Shown here piece after piece: positions 47,101 to 54,600 of a DNA stretch of 64,000 bases. Below the pieces are notes generated by a model, which searched no databases, was not told where the DNA came from, and was given only the letters and a program-made list of their open reading frames with translations. How positions within the stretch are numbered: position 1 is the first letter of the stretch; each line of letters opens with the position of its first letter. This DNA is from Diphasiastrum complanatum (lineage: Eukaryota > Streptophyta > Lycopodiopsida > Lycopodiales > Lycopodiaceae), in contig CM055099.1 in NCBI GenBank assembly GCA_029204225.1, positions 67,297,852 through 67,361,851 on the forward strand. The letters are read 5' to 3'. The position numbers and the translations under genes are program-made.

Positions 47101-48121
47101 TTTCGAAACAGGGTCGTTTCGTACGTCCCGTTTCGAACGCGTTTCAGCATTCGAAACGCGTTTCGAGGAAACACTGGACCCCATATGCTACCATTCACAA
47201 GACAACATAGAGAGGTCTCAAAGTGACAACTAAGTTCTAAACCTTGAGCCAAAAAGAAGGCATGGTGATTGTCATCTCAAAAGCTTATGCACGTTGAGTC
47301 TCTGAGTGTCTTGCCCACGATTGAATTGATCTCGGATTAGTATCTCGTAAGGAGGTCAATAAGCCTATCTCGACCCGTAAAATAATTATGGTCATGAGGG
47401 GTTGGGGCCCTCTTGATATTAAATCATAATTAAGATGGAAAGTTTCCCATTCATAAAATTGTGGATGAAAAAGAGGAGGAACAGAATGATGGCTGGAATA
47501 ATGTGGAAAAAGTGGATGAATAGAAACACAAATGCTGTTGACATATAGGGAGTAAAAGGTTCAACTATGTAAAGGAAAAAATGCAAGGAATTTTGAAGCT
47601 GGATAAGAAACAGACACATGACTCTCACAATGCTCGACAAATGTAGATAAAGAAGAAACAAATGTTGTGAAAGGATGTCCCACCTACAAATATCATCAAA
47701 TACGGGAGACTATGGCTTAGGCACCAAATCTGATACTAGAGATGTAGAGCACAAGAATGTATTTTACAGCTGTTACAGCATAAACGATAAAATAAACAAG
47801 AAAATCAATTGTGCCTCTCTTACCAACATCTGCCTCTAGTGACAACAACAATACGCAGCAAAATGAAATAATTTCTAATTTGAGGGTCCCCAGAGAGAAG
47901 ACTACTGCAGACAAGCACGTATGCAATTCTAGAAAAAACCTTGTTGCTTATGATTCAGAGCAATTGAACAGAAAGAGAAGTAACAAAAGTTACAAATCCT
48001 ATGACTCTGAGAGAAGATTTGATGCCAGTGACTTGTCCCATACATCACACAAAGCAGTGGCATAAGTCTCTGCATTTAGTTGCCCTGAAACTGTCAGATA
48101 GGCTGGTCTCCCAAAAAAATC
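27088..48121 (-). CDS. SYNO: Organellar asparaginyl-tRNA synthetase gene (spliced span)
   Basis: Eight exons of a class II AsnRS, which charges tRNA-Asn with asparagine using ATP. Exons (transcription order): 48044-48121, 37805-37873, 37495-37569, 34285-34368, 27747-27842, 27562-27636, 27334-27460, 27088-27203 (TAG). All have GT donors and AG acceptors and matching phases. Motif 2 ([19 protein letters not shown]) and motif 3 ([12 protein letters not shown]) are intact, and the C-terminus is [12 protein letters not shown]. The wording follows, from memory, the Arabidopsis chloroplast/mitochondrial enzyme (MACATAYLQYVVKYVLDNCK) rather than the cytosolic one. The N-terminal half, with transit peptide, anticodon-binding OB fold and motif 1, was not found and probably lies beyond the window. 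One internal exon of about 90 bases, expected between 34285 and 27842, was also not found. Introns of 10.2, 6.4 and 3.1 kb carry transposon remains. Confidence 0.93.
27334..27460 (-). CDS. SYNO: AsnRS exon: [13 protein letters not shown] region
   Basis: Encodes [20 protein letters not shown] and [13 protein letters not shown], a near-invariant block of AsnRS and AspRS-like enzymes. Donor GTAAGT, acceptor TTTTGCAG. Ends in phase 1. Confidence 0.95.
27562..27636 (-). CDS. SYNO: AsnRS exon: [18 protein letters not shown]
   Basis: Twenty-five codons, phase 0 at both ends. Encodes [20 protein letters not shown] then LLVPR, a conserved active-site segment. Donor GTAAGT, acceptor CTTGCAG. Confidence 0.95.
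27747..27842 (-). CDS. SYNO: AsnRS exon: [12 protein letters not shown]
   Basis: Thirty-two codons, phase 0 at both ends. Encodes [20 protein letters not shown] and PVIVTDYPK. Donor GTGAAG, acceptor CTGCTAG. Confidence 0.95.
27843..28964. other. AsnRS intron sequence
   Basis: Nothing recognised here. The expected SYNO exon encoding roughly VAEKEF..YTDAIE..KANKKFDFP was searched for by eye between 27843 and 34284 and not found. Confidence 0.35.
28965..30248 (+). mobile_element. hAT transposase C-terminal remnant
   Basis: Plus-strand remains of a hAT-superfamily transposase inside an AsnRS intron. Seen in order: [18 protein letters not shown] (28965-29106), typical of the region before the dimerisation domain; a +1 frame change near 29107; then [21 protein letters not shown] 96-base intron (29299-29394) follows, and then [20 protein letters not shown], the hAT dimerisation signature (C-x-R-NWS). 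After it come an acidic stretch ([11 protein letters not shown]) and a Pro/Thr/His-rich tail ([20 protein letters not shown]). The BED finger and DUF659 are missing on this strand, and stops interrupt the frame. A second copy runs in from the right on the opposite strand. Confidence 0.75.
30096..30800. repeat. Inverted repeat between two hAT tails
   Basis: The plus strand at about 30096-30180 encodes [20 protein letters not shown], while the minus strand at about 30717-30800 encodes [20 protein letters not shown]. The two arms of about 80 bases face each other with about 540 bases between them. Confidence 0.65.
30116..31390 (-). mobile_element. hAT transposase N-terminal and Pro-rich remnant
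   Basis: Minus-strand counterpart of the preceding element. Near 31220-31330 it encodes a BED-type zinc finger pattern ([20 protein letters not shown]) followed by [20 protein letters not shown]. Downstream is a very Pro-rich segment ([15 protein letters not shown], then [20 protein letters not shown]) to about 30250. No DUF659 or dimerisation domain is present on this strand. Several stops and frame changes show it is dead. It may be the front of the same family whose back half lies on the plus strand, joined after inversion. Confidence 0.6.
31630..31647. repeat. Short telomere-like repeat (CCCTAAA)2
   Basis: ctaaaccctaaaccctat matches two units of the plant telomere repeat, like a telo-box or interstitial telomere scrap. 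Confidence 0.5.
31671..31728. repeat. Tandem CTGTACCAATCTCTCTCTAGA repeats
   Basis: About three imperfect units of 21 bases (tctctctctagactgtacca). Confidence 0.7.
31837..31872. repeat. GTTCCGG array
   Basis: Three copies of GTTCCG in a row (tGTTCCGGTACGcGTTCCGGATCGcGTTCCG). Similar arrays occur at 48940-49010 and, more weakly, 32930-32955. Their form resembles hAT subterminal transposase-binding repeats. Confidence 0.45.
32095..32143. repeat. (TC)n microsatellite
   Basis: About 24 TC units, followed by two imperfect 43-base units each containing tagaccatgctggaaaaaaa (32144-32229). Confidence 0.9.
32672..32737. repeat. 18-bp-arm hairpin
   Basis: CGGTTCACCACAGTTCTG at 32672-32689 pairs with CAGAACCGTGGTGAACCG at 32720-32737, with one mismatch and a 30-base loop that itself contains GAACCG/GGTTC words. 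Confidence 0.7.
33000..33860 (+). mobile_element. Ty3/gypsy gag fossil
   Basis: Degenerate plus-strand gag remains in an AsnRS intron. Scattered segments read like a gypsy gag (EGHSAMWW near 33155; [16 protein letters not shown] near 33470), and a CCHC zinc knuckle ([14 protein letters not shown]) lies near 33748-33789. No protease, RT or LTR was recognised. It is broken in many places and looks old. Confidence 0.65.
34285..34368 (-). CDS. SYNO: AsnRS exon: [13 protein letters not shown]
   Basis: Twenty-eight codons, phase 0 at both ends. Encodes [20 protein letters not shown]. The donor reads GTAGGC, weaker than the others; acceptor TTTTTAG. Confidence 0.93.
34369..37494. other. AsnRS intron with little recognisable content
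   Basis: Apart from a LINE-like scrap at about 35660-35800, no gene or element was recognised in this 3.1-kb intron. Confidence 0.45.
35660..35800 (+). mobile_element. LINE ORF2 C-terminal scrap
   Basis: The plus strand encodes [20 protein letters not shown] followed by [12 protein letters not shown]. This resembles the segment after the RT palm of plant LINEs, where a Leu-Phe-x-x-Leu-Val stretch precedes a YGxE motif. Surroundings are too degenerate to bound the element. Confidence 0.4.
37495..37569 (-). CDS. SYNO: AsnRS exon: [15 protein letters not shown]
   Basis: Twenty-five codons, phase 0 at both ends. Encodes [20 protein letters not shown] then YLQYV, nearly the Arabidopsis organellar sequence. 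Donor GTATGT, acceptor CTTTCAG. Confidence 0.95.
37805..37873 (-). CDS. SYNO: AsnRS exon: motif 2
   Basis: Twenty-three codons, phase 0 at both ends. Encodes [20 protein letters not shown] and EFW. FRAE is class II motif 2, which binds ATP and the acceptor end. Donor GTGAGT, acceptor TGTGCAG. Confidence 0.96.
37874..40677. other. AsnRS intron, unassigned part
   Basis: Start of the 10.2-kb intron between the exons at 37805 and 48044. Short ORFs (38191-38385 plus, 38582-38770 minus, 39301-39603 plus) look protein-like in places but match nothing I can name. Confidence 0.4.
42518..42529 (-). promoter_or_regulatory. Primer-binding site of element B1
   Basis: Minus strand TGGTATCAGAGC, complementary to the 3' end of initiator Met tRNA, immediately inside the LTR. 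Confidence 0.8.
42531..42905 (-). repeat. 5' LTR of element B1
   Basis: About 375 bases matching 50252-50628. It contains ctatatataccc, a TATA-like box in the LTR promoter position. Confidence 0.8.
43045..43316 (+). CDS. Unidentified ORF interrupted by copia LTR
   Basis: An open frame of about 90 codons with protein-like composition: [60 protein letters not shown]. It runs directly into the terminal TGATGATTTG of the copia F LTR at 43317, so the original sequence was probably cut by that insertion or truncation. It lies on the plus strand within the AsnRS intron. It could be a captured gene fragment or part of an unknown element. I do not recognise it. Confidence 0.35.
43317..43718 (-). repeat. 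3' LTR of copia element F
   Basis: About 402 bases, minus-strand TGTTGAAG...ATCA, preceded by a purine tract (ATTAAGGGG, 43719-43727). Shares long blocks with 63116-63513, such as catggggcatgttat and ggcaagcacctc in inverse orientation. Confidence 0.85.
43317..45195 (-). mobile_element. Truncated Ty1/copia element F
   Basis: Minus-strand 3' half of a copia element inside the AsnRS intron. From right to left: an N-terminal RT piece ([30 protein letters not shown], about 44905-45190); RT core ([20 protein letters not shown] and [10 protein letters not shown], about 44515-44860); RNase H ([31 protein letters not shown], about 43881-44375); polypurine tract; and 3' LTR. Gag, protease and integrase are missing. 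Broken, with a few interruptions. The LTR matches the one at 63116-63513 in the opposite orientation. Confidence 0.88.
45480..45620 (+). mobile_element. Possible LINE 3' UTR scrap
   Basis: ggagacattttatacgctcc with following cacacacttgatatgcata resembles the LINE-b 3' UTR at about 7203-7250 (ggagacatgttttttatgctcc, cacacttgacatgta). No tail is present. Confidence 0.3.
45836..45941. repeat. 53-bp tandem duplication
   Basis: Two units beginning agctatggaccaaacaagg at 45836 and 45889, each running through caataggagagatgtcacac, with a few mismatches. Confidence 0.8.
46470..47176. mobile_element. Non-autonomous hAT element, 8-bp TSD
   Basis: A 707-bp element with ends CAATGTTTCATGG... and ...CGAGGAAACACTG (reverse complement CAGTGTTTCCTCG), matching the CAGTG-type hAT terminal inverted repeat. 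It is flanked by a perfect 8-bp target-site duplication, GACCCCAT (46462-46469 and 47177-47184). Both ends carry dense copies of palindromic TTTCGAAACG/GCGTTTCG words (about 46480-46545 and 47074-47168), as expected for subterminal transposase-binding sites. The centre is a 221-bp tandem duplication. There is no ORF for a transposase, so it depended on one supplied elsewhere. It sits in the 10.2-kb AsnRS intron. Confidence 0.88.
46594..47042. repeat. 221-bp tandem duplication inside hAT element
   Basis: Unit 1 is about 46594-46814 and unit 2 about 46815-47042. They are over 90 percent identical by eye, both ending with catactacaaagcttatggc. Confidence 0.9.
47185..48043. other. AsnRS intron, no gene seen
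   Basis: Intronic sequence between the hAT element and the donor of the exon at 48044. Plus-strand ORFs at 47811-48372 overlap the antisense AsnRS exon and are treated as spurious. Confidence 0.5.
48044..48121 (-). CDS. SYNO: AsnRS exon: [20 protein letters not shown]
   Basis: Twenty-six codons, phase 0 at both ends. Encodes [20 protein letters not shown] and ATALCD, the conserved block just before [11 protein letters not shown]. Donor GTATGG, acceptor TTTTTGCAG. It is the most 5' exon recognised. Confidence 0.95.
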
Positions 48122-48937
48122 CTGCAAAAAGTTTTGATTTGATTAGTTACACAGAAAACGTCATTGTCAACAATAGATACCAAGAAAAGCTTACTGAAAA
48201 CTGGACCTACCATGTTCTCATAGAACTAGCCTATGTGCAGTCTGCAAGTAGTAATGAGTTGATGACAGCCTTTACAATTAGCAATGAGTGGACAGCGGCT
48301 TTACACTCAAATTTACCTGAGAAAGTATGCAAAATACCATACTTTCATACAAGGAACCAAAATGCACAGTGATTGAAAGCAATTAGATAACAATTTGAAA
48401 TTTTGATTAAGATGCCATGTTTATCTCAATTCCATCTTGGGAAGGACTGCCTTGTTTTACCTCCATACTTTCACTTTTCTCGCTCCTTCCTTGCTTCCAC
48501 TTGTTATGAAGATGCTAGGTCTTCCTTGTAAATCTTTTTTCTTGGAATTTGCTTCTAGTATGACTTTCTCGCCCTTACCATTTTGGCAAGTATAGCAATG
48601 GTTTCCTATCCTTTCCTTATTTGCTAATCCAACAGATACTCATATAATGTTCTTGTCATGGAAAATTCTGGAGATTGATCCCTCCACTTCTCAAGATCCT
48701 TCAAGAACAAGCTTTGGCATGCCTCCAACATTTCTTGCTTCTCTTTTATTATGAATCAAACTGAAACTTTTCTAGGGAGAAATCCCATATGAATACACTT
48801 ATTCCCTTGAAGAGTTGAGCTCCTTACCTCTTCGACCCAAGACATGATTTCCCCCACCTCTTTCAAAACTTATGCTTAAAGATGCTTCGATTGAATTTTT
48901 GAAGCTTTGCACATCATATATAAACAGGTGCTAAGAT
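48122..48937. other. AsnRS upstream intron, no exon found
   Basis: The next upstream coding block (ARVRNxLAYATHKFFQExGF and CEGAGEQFCVTTLI in Arabidopsis) was looked for here and to the end of the window without success. Confidence 0.4.
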
Positions 48938-48939
48938 GC

Positions 48940-49012
48940 GTCCTGTTCCGGAATGCTGTGTTCTGGAATGAAAGTTCCGGAATTCAGCAGCGTTCCGGAT
49001 TGGAATGCTGCA
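48940..49012. repeat. GTTCCGGAATG array
   Basis: Four close copies of GTTCCGGAATG within 70 bases. Same motif family as 31837-31872. A boundary and target-site duplication could not be assigned. Confidence 0.5.
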
Positions 49013-49324
49013 AAGGAATTTTTTTTTCTGATTTGTTTTTGAACCATAGATGCCCAGAAACGTGTTTCTCCTCCCAGAGACGTGTTAAAAAAAAAACAGT
49101 TTATTAAAAAAAATTTGCTCCTCTTCACGGCCAGAATCGTGCCAGCTATGGAGGAGCTAAATTTTTTTATTTTGATCTACAAGTGTCTGATCAAGGCGTG
49201 TGCAGTCGGCAGGCATCTACTCGGCGATACGGAGGTGGTGTGCACGGTGCCGGGGGGATCTGAGCTTCGCGGAGATCGAAACGATCAGTATTCGATTTTT
49301 GGTAAGTGTAGGCTTGTTTTTTTG

Positions 49325-49605
49325 CAAGTGTTGACATTGAGCTATAGGCAACCAAATCAAGCGTAGTTTGGCTCTAGACCACCTTTCTTCATGCCCACGG
49401 TGATTCCTACGGGGTCAATTTCAACCATTACGGCATGCCTTGCGAGATTTGAACACCACAATCCAAATGCTTATTTGTTTTTGCCATTTTCACAAAATGA
49501 CTTGTGGGCAACCGATTCAGGTGATGTCTGAGCCTAGAATGCATTTCCACATGCCTACAGAGACTCCTGTAACATCCGTTCCACGATGCCGGTGTAGGGC
49601 CGAGG
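49325..49605. repeat. Diverged direct repeat, about 160-base period
   Basis: The stretch ggcaaccaaatcaag...catgcccacggtgattcctac near 49348-49410 is echoed by ggcaaccgattcagg...catgcctacagagactcctgt near 49507-49570. Confidence 0.4.
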
Positions 49606-49689
49606 CCTTTGGGGCGAAGTTGAGCTTACTGAGGGGGATGTGGCTACACACCATGGCACGGCAGACTACGTCAGCTTGGCTTTTCGGAC

Positions 49690-50021
49690 TCTATTCTCGT
49701 GGCAGTGGTTGCTCTGTATGAGAGAGTTCTAGCACGTATTCGGCTGGGTACTGATTTGTCTTCTCCCATCCGTAGCACCGTTGGCATCAAGCAAGGCTTA
49801 TGCATAGATAGATCTCAAATAGATGTTTCCAGGCGGAGGGACATCTATTTTATCAGGATGATGGATTGTGAATGTGCCAGCCATCTCATCACATGCAGTT
49901 TCTGTATTTGTAGTTTTTGTTTCTTTTAGATGATTGAGCTTTTAAGCTCCTACTATGCATACTCGACATAATACCTTTTATCAGTCCTATGTACCTTAGG
50001 GTATTTTAAGGACATTAATAA

Positions 50022-50101
<80 letters not shown>
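49690..50101 (+). mobile_element. LINE fragment with RT piece and 3' tail
   Basis: The plus strand encodes a piece of LINE reverse transcriptase (ALYERVLARIRLGTDLSSPI then RSTVGIKQG, the block leading into the KQGxPLSP motif). It then jumps to 3' UTR-like sequence, so most of ORF2 is deleted. The 3' end has a TACC-TTAG-GGTA hairpin (49992-50003), AATAAA (50017-50022) and a (CT)n tract with four GCTC units (50025-50101). Confidence 0.65.
50025..50101. repeat. (CT)n LINE tail with (GCTC)n
   Basis: CT repeat interrupted once by about four GCTC units. Confidence 0.9.
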
Positions 50102-50251
50102 GAGAGCAATGGTTGTTCCTCCCTAGCTCCTCCAATGATGGCTGTTCCTCCAACGCTAGCTACTCCCTAGTTGTCATCCCCCTGCTGCTGCCTCCATCAC
50201 CCTGATCTAGTTGCCATGGCCCCAAAGAAAAAGGGGGGAGCTAGCTCCCTA
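50102..50251 (+). mobile_element. Possible 5' end of another LINE
   Basis: Directly after the CT tract: a leader with cctgctgctgcctccatcaccc and then ATGGCCCCAAAGAAAAAGG (MAPKKKG) at 50216. This resembles the layout of LINE-a at 4331-4500 (CT tract, CTG-rich leader, ATG, basic residues). It is cut by the LTR starting at about 50252. Confidence 0.3.
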
Positions 50252-50628
50252 GTTACAAGCTAAGATTCACTAGCTATGCTAGAAAGCAGGACTTAAGCTA
50301 GAAAGCAAGAAGAGAGAATGCTTAAGGAGGCTAAAGAGGAGCAATCATCATAAACTGAATAAAGGAATACAATGTTGCCCTATATATACCCTCTCCCCGA
50401 ATCAAATAGAGGACTCAAAAAAGGGAGTGAATACGATTTGGAGGGAAAAAAGTGCACCTTCCCAATAGGAGGACCCCCACTCCAAATCAACGTGACAAAG
50501 TCCAAAAAATATGACCAAATAGGGCCCAAGGCCAGTATATGAATAAAAAGGGCCCTTAGGCCTGCTTATGCATAATAACGAATAAAAGAATGGACACGAC
50601 AAATGTAATGAGCCAAGTCCATAACTCA
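50252..50628 (-). repeat. 3' LTR of element B2
   Basis: About 377 bases, matching the B1 LTR at 42531-42905. Confidence 0.8.
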
Positions 50629-51107
50629 CCCTGCAGAAAAACAAAGCCCTCCACCTGCTAGCAAGCATAATGACTATCTAAAACAATAATGTAAGCATGC
50701 TAAATACTGAAAAATCACGAACTAATGGAAATATTGATGGAGAGGACATAAGTCGTCACAACAGATAACAGGACGACGCAGATGGGTAGCCATACCTAAA
50801 AACATACGAACAGAATGAACATCGGTTGGGACAGGCCAATTCTCAATAGCCTGAACTTTTCGAGGATCAAGACGAATACGTCCACCACAAATAAGAAAAC
50901 CCTTCAGCCACGACAAAATAACATTTGGACAGTTTGGCGAACATTGATGCTTAACAAGTAACTCAAACACAGATGATAGATGTTTCACATGATCAGACAA
51001 AGAAGTACTAAAAACAAGAATGTCATTAAAATAAACTAATACACAAACACCTAGAAGAGGACATAAAATATTATTTATAGCATTCTAAAATGTGGGTGGA
51101 CCATTCT

Positions 51108-51464
51108 TGTAATAGATCCTAACACCACAGTAGGGCAAACACTAACTGATCCACCCAACCTTGCCTACTCCCTGATATAGAGTAAGCCCCTCCTAGCCCA
51201 GTGTGAGGACTGTAGCATGCTACTGCCAAGCGTCGGCCACGTGGCACTGACGTGGCCGACTGCACGTCGGGACCCAATTGGGGGCCCTATCCTGCTGACA
51301 GGGTCCCTAGGCTGTGTTAGGCCCGCCATGGCTATGGACCGTGCTGGGGCACACTACTCACACTGTTTGGCCCTGTTGGTCATGTACGCTGGACACGACC
51401 CTGACTGTGGTATCTGACCTGTCTGTGTTCCCTAGGGTTCGGCACTGGTTACGAGCTCGTAACA
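51108..51464 (-). repeat. 3' LTR of element A
   Basis: 357 bases, minus-strand TGTTACGAG...TTACA. Partner of 57159-57516. Confidence 0.95.
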
Positions 51465-51480
51465 CTCCCTCCCCCTTAAG
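51465..51480 (-). promoter_or_regulatory. Polypurine tract of element A
   Basis: Minus strand CTTAAGGGGGAGGGAG directly before the 3' LTR, the usual plus-strand primer. Confidence 0.85.
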
Positions 51481-51509
51481 AACCGTCTTGGTCCTCTAAG
51501 ACAAAGTCT

Positions 51510-51645
51510 GGAAAAATCTTGCGAAGGACGCTGCCTCTTTCCCAACTGGCATTCTCAACAGGCTGATCATTCCCCTTAACCAGATATTCTTGGTATAGAG
51601 TATGACGAGTCTGCGTCTCTCTACTATCAAGAATCTCCTCTGGTT
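51510..51645 (-). mobile_element. Chromodomain-like region of element A
   Basis: Reads PEEILDSRETQTRHTLYQEY then ASWERGSVLRKIFPDF. The ILDSR..., Y-x-EYLVK and ASWE pattern matches chromodomains at the end of chromovirus integrases, which steer insertion towards particular chromatin. Confidence 0.75.
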
Positions 51646-54600
51646 CATGTGGAGGTTGCTGAGGATCCAATGGGAGAACTAGAACACTGTCCCCTACCAG
51701 ATTGTCTGATCTGGTTAAGGCTTTTCGTAACTGACTTACATGAAAGACTGGAAACCTTACTGCTGTGTGGGAGTTCTAGTTCATAGGTGACCTCGCCCAG
51801 TCTCCTACTGATGGTAAAGGGACCACAATACCTTGGAGACAACTTAGCAAACACTCTTGATTTGAGAGTTTTAGAGTCGACTGGGACTCTCAAGTAGACT
51901 TTCTCACCAGTGGAGAACTGCACATCCCGTCTGTGGATCTGCATAATGCCTGGCTCGATCCTGGGACTGCCTAATGCTACACTTAGCATGTTCTATCATC
52001 TGGTTTAGGTCCTCTAAAAAGTTTTTGGCTGCTTCAACTTTTTCTTGTTTAAACCCTACAACTGTGGGTGAGCGTGGCTGAAAACCGTACATCAGAATAA
52101 ATGGGCTGTATCCCGTAGCTGAATGTTTGGTACTGTTATAAGCAAACTCTAATATCGAGAGATACTCCTCCCAATTAGTTTGCTTCTTGCTGACGTATGC
52201 ACGAAGCATATCCTCCAGCACTTGATTTACCCTCTCTGTTTGACCGTCCGTCTGTGGATGGTCTGAGGTACTCATATTAAGTTTAGTATGGAGATGATGG
52301 AATACTGCCCTCCAAAAATTTCCAGTAAACTTACTATCCCGGTCGCTGACTATGCCGGAAGGTAGACCGTACAATTTAAATAGCCCGTCTACAAACAACC
52401 TCGCTAACTCTGGAGCTCTAACGGTTGTTTTGGTCGAAATGAAATGAGCCATTTTCGTCAAACGGTCAACTGTGACCCATATAGCGTCATTACCCTTTTG
52501 GGTTTTAGGCAGGCCTACTATAAAATCCATGGAGATACTCTCCCATTTACCAGCTGGTATTTCTAAGGGATGCAACAACCCTCCTGCCTTTAAACGCTCT
52601 GCTTTGTTTACTTGGCATTTCTGGCACCTGGTTACATACTGGTGGACGACCTTTTTCATACTGGGCCAGAAAAATTGCCTACGAAGAAGCTCATAGGTCT
52701 TCTGTATGCATGGGTGTCCCGCACTAGGATTGTCATGACATTCATATAGGACCTGCTGCCTATAATCCTCTGAATTGGGGACACATACTCTATCTCTATA
52801 GAGCAAGTACTCATCCTGAATGGAATACTGTTTCCATTTGAATCCTTGAGTCAACTGACCCTCAACCACTGGGGTTTGCTTGGGTAATACATGCTCAGAA
52901 TTCTCAACGTCATCTGATGACGTATACTCGGACTCATCATCATCCTCAACGGAAGCTGCCGTATTCTTGGATGAACTGGCACCAGCCCCGGGAACTGGTT
53001 CTGGAGTCTGTAACTGTCTGCTCTGGACTGAGTTCCAGATAGTAGAGAATGCATCATGCTGGCATTTCCCTCTCAAGGACTCGAGTAACTCATTACGAAT
53101 CTGAGTAAAACTCAGCTCGTTTATCATAGGCATTCTGCTAAGGGTATCTGCTACTGTATTGAATTTTCCACGTCTATATCTGATAGACATGTCAAACTCT
53201 TGCATCAACTCTGCCCAACGAGCTTTCCGACCTCTAAGCTCAGGTTGATTGCAAAGGTATCTGAGACTCTCATGGTCTGCCAGGACCTCAAAGTTGGCAC
53301 CATACAAATAATGCCTCCAAGTCTTAAGGGCATGGACTATAGAAAAGAGTTCCTTTTCATAGGCACTGTACCTAGTCTGAGCTGGCTCGAGTTTTTTACT
53401 CTCGAACGCAACTGGTCGTCCACCCTAAGTTAGCACAACACCTACTGCAAAGTCGCTAGCATCTGTTTCGACCACAAATGGCTGATTGGGGTCGACGACT
53501 TTTAAAACTGGTGCTGTAGCTAAGGCTGCTTTGAGAGCATCAAAGCTCTCCTGCTGTGTGGACTCCCAAATGAACTCCTTTCCCTTCCCCTTAAGAAGAT
53601 TTGTCATGGGAACTGCTATCTGAGCATATTCCTTGACAAATCGTCTGTAATATCCTGCCAAACCAAGAAAGATCTGAAGTTCCAAAATATTCTGAGGTCT
53701 CAGCCAACTGAGTATGGCTTTAACCTTATTTGGGTCCATCTTAATCCCATCTGAAGAGATAATGTGACCCAAATATGCTACTTCTTCAACGAAGAATTCA
53801 CACTTGGATTGTTTAGCATAGAGCTTATGCTTCATGAGCAGTTGAAACACCTTTCTGAGGTGTTTTAGATGCTCCTTCCTTGTTTTGCTGTAAACGAGGA
53901 TGTCATCTAAAAATACGACTACAAACTTACCCAAGTATGGTCTGAGGACACTGTTCATCAAGGTCATAAAGGTAGCTGGAGCATTTGTGAGCCCAAATGG
54001 CATCACCTTAAACTCATAATGACCGTGACGAGTCCTGAAAGCTGTTTTCGAGACATCTTCCGATTTTATACGGACTTGATGATATCCCGATCTGAGGTCT
54101 ATTTTGCTGAAAAACTTAGCCCCGTCGAGTTGGTCAGACAACTCGTCTGCCCGAGGCATAGGGTATTTATTCTTAATTGTGACTTTATTGAGGGCTCTGT
54201 AATCTACGCAAAGACGCATAGACCCCTCTTTCTTTTGACCAATAGGACTGGTGAGGCCCATGGTGAACTACTGGTCTGAATTTGGCCTTTCCCAAGATAA
54301 TCTGTTAACTGCCTAGTTATTTCTTCATCCTCTGTTCGGCTGACCCGATACGGAGGTTTAGAAACAGGTGCTATACCTGGTACTAGGTTTATTACATGAT
54401 CTACCTCTCTGCTAGGTGGTAAACCATGTGGCAAATCCTCAGGAAAAACATCTTTAAATTTAGACAATAAAGTTTCTAATTTACTGATTTTCTGCTGAAT
54501 AGAACTGGAAATAGAAACTTCAGGAATAAACTGAAAGTCACATAAGAATACCTGATGGTCTTCGTCTCTGATTAGCTGACAGAGCTCTGAACTGCAGACC

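Noticed and set aside
47811-48372. Plus-strand ORFs of 84 and 123 codons
   Set aside because: They overlap the antisense AsnRS exon at 48044-48121, whose minus-strand reading is unmistakable; the plus-strand frames have no family resemblance.
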